From Belliella filtrata (GTDB lineage: Bacteria; Bacteroidota; Bacteroidia; Cytophagales; Cyclobacteriaceae), in NCBI RefSeq assembly GCF_022549775.1, contig NZ_JAKZGP010000004.1, positions 80,859 through 144,858 on the forward strand: a stretch of DNA of 64,000 nt, given 5' to 3'. Positions 47,376-55,887 of the stretch are shown in pieces. The notes beneath the pieces were generated by a model. That model made no database searches. It saw only the letters and a program-made list of their open reading frames with translations, and had not been told where the DNA came from. The first letter of the stretch is position 1, and each line of letters starts with the position of its first letter. The translations under genes and the position numbers were made by a program.

Positions 47376-48872
47376 TCAATCTCTTTTTGTCCAAAACTGA
47401 ATAGTTTTGATAGCATGTTTCCAGTCAGCTATTCCTCTTTCAACTTTTGAACGGTCAGGATTAGGTTCGTATGTTTTATCTTTTTTCCAAAACTTACTAA
47501 TTTCTTTGGTATCCTCCCAATAGCCAACTGCCAAACCAGCCAAAAATGCAGCTCCAAGGGCGGTAGTCTCAGTAATATCAGGACGAACCACATTGACATG
47601 CAAAACATCAGATTGAAACTGCATCAATATATCATTGATAGTCGCTCCACCATCTACCCTTAGCTCCTTGATTTCCAAATCACTATCTGCTTGCATTGCC
47701 TCTAATACATCCATCGTTTGATAAGCAATAGCATTCAGAGCTGCTCTTGCAATATGGGCGTCTGAAGTATTCCTAGTCAATCCAAACAAAGTTCCCCGAG
47801 CGTAAGCATTCCAATATGGGGCACCAAGACCAGCAAATGTGGGTACAAACACCACTCCTTCTGTATCCTCAACTTTTCCTGCAAGCTCTTCTACTTGTTT
47901 GGAGGACAGGATCACACCTAACTTATCTCTTAACCATTGTACTACAGCTCCTCCTACGAAGATACTACCTTCTAGTGCGTAAGTGGTCTTATCTCCTATC
48001 TTCCATGCAATGGTCGTCAATAAACCATGTTCTGAAATAACAGGTTTCTTTCCTATATTCATCAGCATAAAGCAGCCTGTTCCATAGGTATTCTTCACCA
48101 TACCCTTTTTTGTACATTGCTGACCAAACAAGGCCGCTTGCTGATCTCCTGCAATACCTGCTATAGGTACCTCATGGTCTAAAAATTCACACTTTGTATT
48201 ACCATAAACTTCACTGCTGGCTTTCACTTCTGGAAGCATCTCTATAGGTATTTCGAATAAGGAAAGTAACTCTTCATCCCATTCCAATGTGTTGATATTG
48301 TAAAGCAAAGTTCTAGAAGCATTACTTACATCTGTGACATGTACTTCACCCCCAGTAAGCTTCCACACCAGCCAAGTATCTATCGTACCACAAATCAGCT
48401 CACCCTTTCTTGCCCTATCACGCGATCCCTCTACATGATCAAGAATCCACTTTATTTTAGTTCCTGAAAAGTATGGGTCTAACAATAAACCAGTTTTATT
48501 TCTTATAAGGTCATCTTTTCCAGCTGTTTTCAACTCTTCACAATAATCAGAAGTCCTTTTATCCTGCCAAACAATGGCATTGTAAATTGGCTCGCCAGAG
48601 CTTTTATCCCAAACAAGCACCGTCTCTCTCTGATTTGTGATACCTATAGCTACCAGATCTTTAGCACTCAAATTAGATTGCCTAATCGCTTGAGCCGTCA
48701 CTTCCGCTTGTGTTTCCCATATTTCAATGGGATCATGTTCTACCCAGCCAGCCTTTGGAAAATATTGCTTGAATTCTTTTTGGCCTGTAGAAATAATTTC
48801 TCCTTTGTGATCAAAAATAATGGATCTAGAACTAGTCGTTCCTTGGTCCATTGCCATTACGAATTTATTCAT
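47376..48872 (-). CDS. glpK: glycerol kinase
   Basis: 498 residues, matching the usual GlpK length. The FGGY-kinase motifs DQGTTSSRSIIF (9-20), GWVEHDP.EIW, GIAGDQQAALFGQ and WRVDGGATINDILMQ-type sequences are present. It phosphorylates glycerol to sn-glycerol 3-phosphate in the cytoplasm, trapping glycerol that enters through GlpF. It lies 40 bp after glpD. No regulator is encoded alongside. Confidence 0.95.
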   Translation of the reverse strand: MNKFVMAMDQGTTSSRSIIFDHKGEIISTGQKEFKQYFPKAGWVEHDPIEIWETQAEVTAQAIRQSNLSAKDLVAIGITNQRETVLVWDKSSGEPIYNAIVWQDKRTSDYCEELKTAGKDDLIRNKTGLLLDPYFSGTKIKWILDHVEGSRDRARKGELICGTIDTWLVWKLTGGEVHVTDVSNASRTLLYNINTLEWDEELLSLFEIPIEMLPEVKASSEVYGNTKCEFLDHEVPIAGIAGDQQAALFGQQCTKKGMVKNTYGTGCFMLMNIGKKPVISEHGLLTTIAWKIGDKTTYALEGSIFVGGAVVQWLRDKLGVILSSKQVEELAGKVEDTEGVVFVPTFAGLGAPYWNAYARGTLFGLTRNTSDAHIARAALNAIAYQTMDVLEAMQADSDLEIKELRVDGGATINDILMQFQSDVLHVNVVRPDITETTALGAAFLAGLAVGYWEDTKEISKFWKKDKTYEPNPDRSKVERGIADWKHAIKTIQFWTKRD

Positions 48873-48912
48873 GTTATCAAGGTTAAAATTGGGCTATTAA
48901 AATCTCTGTTTT

Positions 48913-50490
48913 CTAATTCGTCAAGATATATCCATCTGCTAGCTTGGAGAAATACTCAACCTCCTGCTCGATCCAATCACGGTCTTTGTGTAGCAACTCA
49001 GCCATCATTTCTGCCACCTTTAGAGCACTTGATTTTGCAGCTTTGGCATCCAGAAACAATAATCTGGTCCGACGAGCCAGTACATCTTCTACATGAAGGG
49101 CCATTTCGTTTTGAACAGCAAATACCACTACTTCCATGCAATATTCATGATCTGGGTGTAACTTCTTTTGATAGTGATTATTTGATTGACGTAAACTCTT
49201 GAGTTCCTTTTGGTCACTTCCATAGACATAATATGGGTCATTAAAATCTACATGAGGCGAATTTACATTTCCATGAATAGCAATTTCTGCACTTCTACAA
49301 GTCCTATAAGGTAGCTTTTTCAATGAAATCAGCTTATCAATGATATCCTCGGCCATTTTTCTATAAGTAGTCCACTTCCCCCCTATCATCGTCAATATTC
49401 CAGAATCAGACATCACTATTTTGTGACTTCTTGATATTTCTTTAGTTTTTTGATTTTTGTCTGAAGGCGCTGCAAGAGGACGAAGACCTGAAAAAACAGA
49501 CTTGACATCCGCTTTGGTAGGCGCAATCGACAGAAATCTTCTGGCGGTATCTAATATAAACTTCACCTCTTCTTCTAGTGGTTTGGGTTCATAGGAAGTC
49601 GATTCAATCAAAGTATCAGTAGTACCCACTATAACCTTATTGTGCCAAGGAACAGCGAACAAGACCCTTCCATCAGAAGTTTTGGGTATCATCAACGCCT
49701 GATCTGTTGGCAAAAACTTTCTATCCAGCACCAGGTGAATTCCTTGACTGGGGACAATCATTTTGCCTGAATCTGGATTATCCAAACTCATAACATCATT
49801 GGTAAAGACACCAGTTGCATTGACGACTGTTTTGGTATGTATTAAAAAACTTGCTCCACACTCCTTATCTATTCCCTTTACGCCTATAACTTTACCTGCC
49901 TTATCTTTTTCAAATCCTGTGACTGGGAAATAATTGAGCACAACAGCTCCTTGTTCTACAGCTGTTTGTGCCAGATTGAGTGCCAGTCTAGCATCATCAA
50001 ACTGTCCATCATAATAAACTACTCCGCTACTAAGTTTAGCTTGGTTAATGGTTGGAATAGCTTCTATGGTTTGGGTTCTCGAGATATACCTTGTTTTGCC
50101 TAAGCTCAATTTCCCGGATAAAAAATCATACACAGAAAGCCCGAACTTGTAATACCAGCCTCCCCACCAAGTGTAATTTGGTATTACAAACTCCTGCTTT
50201 TTAAACAAGTGAGATGCATTTTTTGACAAAATCCCTCTTTCTTTCAATGCTTCACGAACTAACCCAATATCGCCATTGGCCATGTACCGCACTCCTCCAT
50301 GAACCAACTTGGTACTTCTACTCGATGTTCCTTTCGCAAAATCATGGGACTCTAGTAGTAGGGTTTTAAAACCTCGACTCGAAGCATCTACAGCTACCCC
50401 CAACCCCGTGGCACCACCTCCGATGATTATCACATCCCAATCTTGATTCTCTCTAATTTGCTCAATAGCTAAAGACCTATCAAATTTCAT
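48913..50490 (-). CDS. glpD: glycerol-3-phosphate dehydrogenase (FAD)
   Basis: 525 residues. The FAD-binding motif IIIGGGATGLG (21-31) and TSSRSTKLVHGGVRYM (about 55-70) identify the GlpD/GlpA family; the C-terminal half resembles the DAO_C domain. It oxidises glycerol 3-phosphate to dihydroxyacetone phosphate, delivering electrons to quinone at the inner membrane. First gene of glpD-glpK-glpF. A 288-bp upstream region holds no exact -7 box; a 61-residue minus-strand ORF in it is not credible. Confidence 0.94.
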   Translation of the reverse strand: MKFDRSLAIEQIRENQDWDVIIIGGGATGLGVAVDASSRGFKTLLLESHDFAKGTSSRSTKLVHGGVRYMANGDIGLVREALKERGILSKNASHLFKKQEFVIPNYTWWGGWYYKFGLSVYDFLSGKLSLGKTRYISRTQTIEAIPTINQAKLSSGVVYYDGQFDDARLALNLAQTAVEQGAVVLNYFPVTGFEKDKAGKVIGVKGIDKECGASFLIHTKTVVNATGVFTNDVMSLDNPDSGKMIVPSQGIHLVLDRKFLPTDQALMIPKTSDGRVLFAVPWHNKVIVGTTDTLIESTSYEPKPLEEEVKFILDTARRFLSIAPTKADVKSVFSGLRPLAAPSDKNQKTKEISRSHKIVMSDSGILTMIGGKWTTYRKMAEDIIDKLISLKKLPYRTCRSAEIAIHGNVNSPHVDFNDPYYVYGSDQKELKSLRQSNNHYQKKLHPDHEYCMEVVVFAVQNEMALHVEDVLARRTRLLFLDAKAAKSSALKVAEMMAELLHKDRDWIEQEVEYFSKLADGYILTN

Positions 50491-50778
50491 TGGTAAATAT
50501 CTTTTTAATTGGATTTAGGGTTTTTTATTCGAATGATAAATTCTAATAAGCTTTGATCTATCTTTAGAATTAAAGTAAACCAAATGCTAATAACATACTC
50601 TTCCGATCTTGAACTAAGGAAAATATTTCGCTTGGAAAAAAACCTAACTAAAAGACCTATTTCCAAACCAAAGTATTCAATCCCTGGCATATTTTAAATG
50701 TATCTTAAAAATCGCTGTTATCCAAAAAGTTGAAAATGTAAATTGAATCTTGAATACATCAAGGCTAAAATATTGTCT

Positions 50779-51609
50779 TTACTTCTTAGAAGTCAGATTC
50801 AGCAAGACTCCCCCCAGCACCAACAACATACCCAAATAGGTTATCAAAGTGTAGGTTTCATCAAAAACAAAGAAGCCAAACCCCAAGGCATAAATAATCC
50901 CAATATAGCTTAAACTTGAGATTTTCGATAGGTTGGCATTTTGATAGGCCAAAGTCATAAAATATTGCGCTGCTTGAGTCAGTATGCCTACCACAAGCAA
51001 GACTAACCAATCCCAACCTACTGGCGCCACCCAGATAAAATATGAAATCAGAGCAGCAATAGGTGTAGTTATCAAAGGGAAATAGAACATGATCACCAGT
51101 GGATGCTCGGTGTTTTTCAACTTACGGATCACATTATAAGCCACTCCCATAGCCAGAGAAGCGATCAAGCCAATTGACAAATCAAATAATGATATTCGTG
51201 GATCAAATCCTTTTATAATCAAAACACCAAGGAATGAAACACCAAAATAAAGGTACTTACGCTTTGCTACTTTTTCTCCAACTATAAAAATCCCAAGAAT
51301 AGTCGTGAAAATAGGCGCTAGATAGTTGATCGTCACGGCACTTGCTAGTGGAATGGTCTGGAGATTGTAAAAAAAAGCAATCAGTCCAACAGATCCAGCA
51401 ACTCCTCTAGTGATCAGCAAGCTACGATTATTGCCAAACAATGGCACTTTTAGGCGCTTTAGAACTATAAAAGTCATGAAAAAACTCAGCACTGATCGAA
51501 ATAGAATTATCTCAATAGCGGGGATATGGGGAATCAATTTTACTGACACATTCATCAAGGCAAATAAAAACCCCGCCAATAACATGTGCTGAACACTCTT
51601 TTTACTCAA
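50779..51609 (-). CDS. EamA/DMT-family transporter
   Basis: 276 residues forming about ten membrane helices with the internal duplication typical of drug/metabolite transporters (10-TMS class): an N-terminal half starting MLLAGFLFALMNVSVKL and a repeat from GLIASLAMGVAYNVIRKL. Conserved family features such as TIPLASAVTINYLAPIFTTI are visible. Such proteins usually export small metabolites or amino acids; no substrate can be assigned. It stands alone between glpD and the LolD-type ATPase gene. Confidence 0.87.
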   Translation of the reverse strand: MSKKSVQHMLLAGFLFALMNVSVKLIPHIPAIEIILFRSVLSFFMTFIVLKRLKVPLFGNNRSLLITRGVAGSVGLIAFFYNLQTIPLASAVTINYLAPIFTTILGIFIVGEKVAKRKYLYFGVSFLGVLIIKGFDPRISLFDLSIGLIASLAMGVAYNVIRKLKNTEHPLVIMFYFPLITTPIAALISYFIWVAPVGWDWLVLLVVGILTQAAQYFMTLAYQNANLSKISSLSYIGIIYALGFGFFVFDETYTLITYLGMLLVLGGVLLNLTSKK

Positions 51610-51796
51610 AGCTATTTACTTGATTATTTGTATGATCACATGAAATTTATTAGATACACCTTAATTAATTCTGTTTTCAAATTTTCTCCATATTTTGATA
51701 CAAATAACTAGATCGTATCTTTTGAATTTTGAAAGGCTTTTACACAACCTCATGGTACTAGATAATAGACAACAATTAAATGATTCTTTTCTTAGA

Positions 51797-52453
51797 TTAG
51801 TTCAATACTATCCTACCATCCTGCATGGTCAGCATCCTATCTGCCATCTCTGCAAGCTCTTGGTTGTGAGTGACGATCACAAAGGATTGCTTGAATTCAT
51901 CTCTTAGCTTGAAAAAAAGGTGGTGTAAATCTTCTGCACTTTTAGAATCTAAGTTACCACTTGGCTCATCAGCGAAGATGATCTTCGGATCGTTGATAAG
52001 TGCCCTTGCCACTGCGATTCGCTGCTGCTCACCACCAGAGAGTTCCGATGGCTTATGCTGAAGCCTTCCAGCTACCCCGAGAATAGACGCCAATTCATGG
52101 GCACGTTTTTTCAATTCTACCTCTGACCTACCTGCAATCAAACCAGGGATAATGATATTTTCCTCACCAGTAAACTCAGGAAGCAAATTATGGAACTGAA
52201 AAATAAAGCCAATTTCCTTATTTCTAAAAGCGGCTAACTTATCTCCTGAAAGTTTGCTCACATTGACATCTCCTACAAACACTTCTCCTTTGTCTGCTTC
52301 GTCTAGCGTTCCAAGGATATGAAGCAATGTACTTTTACCTGCACCAGAGGCTCCTACGATAGACACTACCTCCGCTGGACTGATCATAACATCCACACCC
52401 TTAAGAACATGTAAGTCCCCGTAGTATTTTTCTATTCCTTTGGCTTGTAGCAT
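51797..52453 (-). CDS. LolD/MacB-type ABC transporter ATPase
   Basis: 218 residues from the start at 52453 (MLQAKGIEKYYGDLHVLKGV); the ORF is open to 52498. All ATPase motifs are intact: Walker A GASGAGKST (about 34-42), Q-loop FIFQFHNLLPEF, signature LSGGEQQR, Walker B FADEPSGNLD and the H-loop THN. The motif pattern is that of LolD/MacB/FtsE ATPases, which energise outward lipoprotein release or efflux by a separate permease. No LolC/E-like permease is next to it in this window. The permease is likely elsewhere; LolD is the most probable role but not certain. Confidence 0.85.
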   Translation of the reverse strand: MLQAKGIEKYYGDLHVLKGVDVMISPAEVVSIVGASGAGKSTLLHILGTLDEADKGEVFVGDVNVSKLSGDKLAAFRNKEIGFIFQFHNLLPEFTGEENIIIPGLIAGRSEVELKKRAHELASILGVAGRLQHKPSELSGGEQQRIAVARALINDPKIIFADEPSGNLDSKSAEDLHHLFFKLRDEFKQSFVIVTHNQELAEMADRMLTMQDGRIVLN

Positions 52454-52556
52454 GGTATCGTTTTTTATGAATGGCAAAGTTAATTCAAAATCTATCAATG
52501 AATCAAAAATGCCATATTTTTACCAAAAAGAGATAGACTTAGCTTGAAAAATCAAG

Positions 52557-52575
52557 ACGAAGGACTTAACTTCGT
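52557..52575 (+). promoter_or_regulatory. short leader hairpin before sucC
   Basis: ACGAAG (52557-52562) pairs with CTTCGT (52570-52575) around a 7-nt loop, ending 18 bp before the sucC ATG. Its role is unknown; it could lie in the 5' leader. Confidence 0.35.
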
Positions 52576-52593
52576 GCAAAAATTTTCTCAAGG

Positions 52594-53805
52594 ATGAATA
52601 TACACGAATATCAAGCAAAAGAAGTTTTAAAAAGTTATGGTGTAAAAATTCAGGAAGGCATCGTAGCAGAAACCCCTGAAGCCGCACTTGAAGCAGCCAA
52701 AAAACTCAATGCAGAGACAGGCACTTCATGGTATGTGATCAAAGCACAAATCCATGCAGGTGGACGTGGAAAAGGTAAAGTTCAGGAAACAGATTCAAAT
52801 GGTGTAGTTTTAGCCAAAAAACTTGAAGATGTAGCTGAGAAAGCCAAAAACATCCTTGGCGGTACTTTGGTAACACACCAAACGGGCCCTGAAGGAAAAA
52901 AAGTAAACAAGGTATTGATCGCTGAAGATGTATATTATCCTGGTGATTCAGAACCAAAAGAGTATTATCTTTCTATACTTTTAGACAGAGCCAAAGGTTG
53001 TAATGTCATCATGGCATCTACAGAGGGGGGAATGGACATCGAAGAGGTGGCAGAAAAAACTCCAGAAAAAATTATCAAAGAGTGGATCGATCCTAAAGTA
53101 GGTCTTCAAGGATTCCAAGCTAGAAAAGTAGCTTTCAAATTGGGCTTAGAAGGTAATGCCTTCAAAGAAATGGTGAAATTCATCTCTGCGCTTTATGCTG
53201 CATATGAAGGAACTGATTCTTCTCAGTTTGAAATCAACCCTGTATTGAAAACATCTGACAACAAAATCTTGGCAGTAGATGCAAAGGTAAACTTGGATGA
53301 TAATGCCCTGTACAGACACAAAGATCTTGCGGCATTGAGAGATTTGGAAGAGGAAGATCCTTTGGAAGTAGAAGCTGGAGAATCAGGACTTAACTATGTG
53401 AAGCTTGACGGTAATGTAGGCTGTATGGTAAATGGTGCTGGTCTTGCTATGGCGACTATGGATATGATCAAACTTTCTGGTGGAGAGCCTGCAAACTTCC
53501 TAGATGTTGGTGGCGGAGCCAATGCTACTACTGTAGAAGCTGGTTTCAGAATCATCTTGAAAGACCCTAATGTAAAAGCTATATTGATCAATGTATTCGG
53601 TGGTATCGTAAGATGTGACAGAATTGCAAACGGTGTAGTAGAGGCTTATAAGTCCATCGGAGACATCAGAGTTCCTATCATCGTGAGACTTCAAGGTACG
53701 AATGCTGAAGAAGGTGCGAAAATTATCGATGAGTCAGGATTGAAAGTTTCTTCTGCCATCACCTTGAAAGAAGCTGCTGATAAAGTAAAAGAAGCTATTT
53801 CATAA
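52594..53805 (+). CDS. sucC: succinyl-CoA synthetase beta subunit
   Basis: 403 residues, a little longer than E. coli SucC (388). The ATP-grasp N-terminus [17 protein letters not shown] is diagnostic, along with [12 protein letters not shown] and the C-terminal [12 protein letters not shown] and [16 protein letters not shown] motifs. It forms the ADP/GDP-binding subunit that, with the alpha subunit SucD, makes ATP (or GTP) from succinyl-CoA in the TCA cycle. SucD is not adjacent here; separate sucC and sucD are common in Bacteroidota. It is monocistronic and followed by the inverted-repeat element at 53885. Confidence 0.96.
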   Translation: MNIHEYQAKEVLKSYGVKIQEGIVAETPEAALEAAKKLNAETGTSWYVIKAQIHAGGRGKGKVQETDSNGVVLAKKLEDVAEKAKNILGGTLVTHQTGPEGKKVNKVLIAEDVYYPGDSEPKEYYLSILLDRAKGCNVIMASTEGGMDIEEVAEKTPEKIIKEWIDPKVGLQGFQARKVAFKLGLEGNAFKEMVKFISALYAAYEGTDSSQFEINPVLKTSDNKILAVDAKVNLDDNALYRHKDLAALRDLEEEDPLEVEAGESGLNYVKLDGNVGCMVNGAGLAMATMDMIKLSGGEPANFLDVGGGANATTVEAGFRIILKDPNVKAILINVFGGIVRCDRIANGVVEAYKSIGDIRVPIIVRLQGTNAEEGAKIIDESGLKVSSAITLKEAADKVKEAIS

Positions 53806-53965
53806 TTAGAAATTACTACCGCTTGATCGCTTAGTATTGCAAGAAAATATAAGAGATCATTTGGTTCGTAAATCATAAAATGAAAAGGCTATCTCTCTTG
53901 GTATGTCAAACTCAATCAAAATACCGAGTTTGAATTAAATCAATGAAGATAGCCTTCTCTACCAT
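53806..53965. other. 160 bp between sucC and tRNA-Arg, with nested inverted repeats
   Basis: No gene. The main feature is the 72-nt nested inverted repeat at 53885-53956, described separately. No T-run follows it, so it is not an ordinary intrinsic terminator for sucC. Confidence 0.5.
53885..53956. repeat. 72-nt nested inverted-repeat structure
   Basis: Outer arms AAGGCTATCT (53885-53894) and AGATAGCCTT (53947-53956) are exact complements. Inside, TCAAACTC (53906-53913) pairs with GAGTTTGA (53926-53933), and GGTAT (53900-53904) is complementary to ATACC (53921-53925), giving an alternative fold. It ends 9 bp before tRNA-Arg. It may be an RNA structure, a leader of the tRNA or a dispersed repeat. 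Confidence 0.55.
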
Positions 53966-54039
53966 GCGCTCGTAGTTCAACTGGATAGAATATCGGATTT
54001 CGGCTCCGAGGGTTGAGGGTTCGAATCCTTCCGAGCGCA
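53966..54039 (+). tRNA. tRNA-Arg (anticodon TCG)
   Basis: 74 nt with a perfect 7-bp acceptor stem (GCGCTCG / CGAGCGC), discriminator A, D-arm with GTTCAACTGGATAGAAT, anticodon stem TCGGA/TCCGA around loop TTTCGGC (anticodon TCG, reading CGA-type Arg codons) and a T-arm GAGGG TTCGAAT CCTTC. The 3' CCA is not encoded. No other tRNA nearby. Confidence 0.9.
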
Positions 54040-54095
54040 CTAAGGTCCTCATTAAAGTTTTCAATCACTTAAATATCTTTTAATTGGATATTTTA

Positions 54096-54292
54096 ATGCA
54101 CCTTTTGATCTTTGATTCAAAAAGAAGCATTCTACCTGTGATTTTTCAAGGAGATTTTATGCTAATTGTTTACAGATTGGATTTCAATCCAGCCAAACAG
54201 TACTAGTTTCTGAATATTCCCAGATTGAACAAACCTTTGCCCCTGAAGCATTGGCCTTGATCAGTAACTGGATCATAAAACAAGCTAAATAG
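54096..54292 (+). other. possible gene remnant downstream of tRNA-Arg
   Basis: Two overlapping open stretches: one from an ATG at 54096 to a stop at 54206 (36 residues), and one without a start from 54116 to a stop at 54292 whose C-terminus reads SEYSQIEQTFAPEALALISN then WIIKQAK. The composition of the latter looks protein-like, but I recognise no family. It could be a decayed gene with a frameshift, or chance. It ends 9 bp before the cupin gene. Confidence 0.25.
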
Positions 54293-54301
54293 CATAGCAA
54301 T

Positions 54302-54667
54302 ATGAAAATTGACTTAGAAGAAAAATTCGCCAAAATACATCATCACTGGCATCCTTATATAGTAGGAGAATTGAATGAGAATTTCGTGAAATTAGCCAAG
54401 CTTAGCGGAGAGTTGGTTTGGCATAGCCATCAGGAAGAAGATGAAATGTTTGTGGTGTTAAGCGGCACATTGATGATGGACTTTAGAGATGGTAACACCA
54501 TAACCACAAAGCCTGGTGAAGTTTTGATCATACCGAAGGGTGTTGAACACAGGCCATGGACTGACAACGGAGAAGAAGTAAAAGTCATGTTGATAGAGCC
54601 CAAAACTACTCAACATACTGGTGACTTAAAAGTAGAACAAACTGTAGAAAAACTGGAGTGGATATAG
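54302..54667 (+). CDS. cupin-domain protein
   Basis: 121 residues, a single small cupin. The metal-binding motif 1 is WHSHQEEDEMFVVLSG (His41, His43, Glu48) and motif 2 is PGEVLIIPKGVEHRP (His83), so a metal-binding beta-barrel is expected. Such monodomain cupins include mannose-6-phosphate isomerase-like and oxygenase-like proteins; the activity cannot be decided. It is preceded by an unexplained stretch after the tRNA and followed by a strong bidirectional hairpin. Confidence 0.87.
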   Translation: MKIDLEEKFAKIHHHWHPYIVGELNENFVKLAKLSGELVWHSHQEEDEMFVVLSGTLMMDFRDGNTITTKPGEVLIIPKGVEHRPWTDNGEEVKVMLIEPKTTQHTGDLKVEQTVEKLEWI

Positions 54668-54706
54668 GGGGGGTTAATAAAATTCAACCTCTTATGATCC
54701 AAGTAT

Positions 54707-54745
54707 AACAACAAAAGGAAGGGAGCTCCCCTTCCTTTTGTTGTT
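54707..54745. terminator. strong bidirectional terminator hairpin
   Basis: A perfect 17-bp stem (54707-54723 with 54729-54745) encloses the 5-nt loop AGCTC. The stem is GC-rich at the loop side and AT-rich outside, with A- and T-tracts on either side, the form of a bidirectional intrinsic terminator. It lies between the plus-strand cupin gene and the minus-strand porP gene. Confidence 0.85.
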
Positions 54746-54840
54746 ATTGATAGAAAAATCAAAATGTCAATTGATAAACTTACTCATTTAAGCATCATTT
54801 GAATCATTTTATTTTCTAACGTTTCCCTCTCTTGTAGCTT

Positions 54841-55782
54841 TTACCAAATTAACACCTCTTTACTATCTGATCGGATGTTCTTCTTGAACAATGGAATTAC
54901 TGCCAAAAACTCATGAGTCGTATTTGGTAACAAATATGACTTGTTCATCGGCAATTCATAGACATAGCCTATCCTGATCATTGGAAACAAGACTCCAAGC
55001 TGGAAATTGTTAGCATAATCGATCCTATGTCCTCCACCTAGCCATATTCTATCCATCATCAATACTTTGAAATTGAACTCAATGTTATCTGGCAAATCTT
55101 GCTGAGTTCTATACATAAAGTTTGTTGCCAAAGCCAAGTTTTGAGTCAATGCATTCCTGTAGCCCGCTTGGAAGATTCCTACTCTTGGTTTTCTCTCCAT
55201 GAATACGTCTCCTGAGTTGATCGCTCCTTTGTTTACATGAGAGACGGCATAGGAAACATAATAATTTGGATGGGTTAGTGCCATACCGATATTGAAATCT
55301 AACACTTGCATGTTGGCAAAGCTGTTCAAGTATTGCCCTACAACTGGATCGCTGGCTTGCTCTGTGGTCAGGCTGTTGCCGTCTAGCCTCACTTGATTGT
55401 AGCTCACGCCCATACCCAAACGGATAGCTGTCTTCTCTCCTACTTGAATCCTAGAAGCATAAGAACCTATCATCTCGGTCTCTACAAATGCCCCATATTG
55501 ATCATGGAGCACATTGAACCCTAAAGCATTCTTATTTGGATCTGCACCTTTGGAAAAGTCTGCAATGTCAAACTCCAAACTCCCGAAAAATGTCATCGGA
55601 GCTCCTTCAAACCCCACCCATTGATTTCTGATCAAACCACGGAAATTCGACCCTTCATAGCCTGTTAATGCAGGATTGAAATAACTCTGCATGTGGCTAA
55701 ACTGGGAAACATATTTTCTTGACTGAGCAAATGATGACATGCTCATTGTAATTGCAATAAAGAGTAGGTATATTTTTTTCAT
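54841..55782 (-). CDS. PorP/SprF-family T9SS membrane protein
   Basis: About 313 residues from the start at 55782 (MKKIYLLFIAITMSMSSFAQ, signal peptide); an ATG two codons earlier is also in frame. The family start SRKYVSQFSHMQSYFNPALTGYEGSNFRGLIRNQWVGF (quoted in pieces elsewhere) and the amphipathic strand pattern mark PorP/SprF. It is the downstream partner of the giant T9SS protein at 55888-63870, 105 bp after that gene, and like the pair at 31280-42025 probably serves secretion or surface attachment of the type B substrate. Divergent from the first PorP in this window (different sequence), so not a recent duplicate. Confidence 0.88.
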   Translation of the reverse strand: MKKIYLLFIAITMSMSSFAQSRKYVSQFSHMQSYFNPALTGYEGSNFRGLIRNQWVGFEGAPMTFFGSLEFDIADFSKGADPNKNALGFNVLHDQYGAFVETEMIGSYASRIQVGEKTAIRLGMGVSYNQVRLDGNSLTTEQASDPVVGQYLNSFANMQVLDFNIGMALTHPNYYVSYAVSHVNKGAINSGDVFMERKPRVGIFQAGYRNALTQNLALATNFMYRTQQDLPDNIEFNFKVLMMDRIWLGGGHRIDYANNFQLGVLFPMIRIGYVYELPMNKSYLLPNTTHEFLAVIPLFKKNIRSDSKEVLIW

Positions 55783-55887
55783 GATCAATCTTGTTAAACG
55801 TTAAATGTTTGGCGTTAAAATGTTGTTGATTTTGAAAAAGAAGGAAGTGGTATTTCATCCCTCTTCCTTCGTCTTTCATTATTTCTA

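Noticed and set aside
50505..50690. 61-residue minus-strand frame upstream of glpD
   Set aside because: No start context, no motif, and located in the probable promoter region.
53966..54301. Integrated mobile element at tRNA-Arg
   Set aside because: No integrase, no repeat of the tRNA 3' end and no phage genes were seen; only a possible decayed frame remains.
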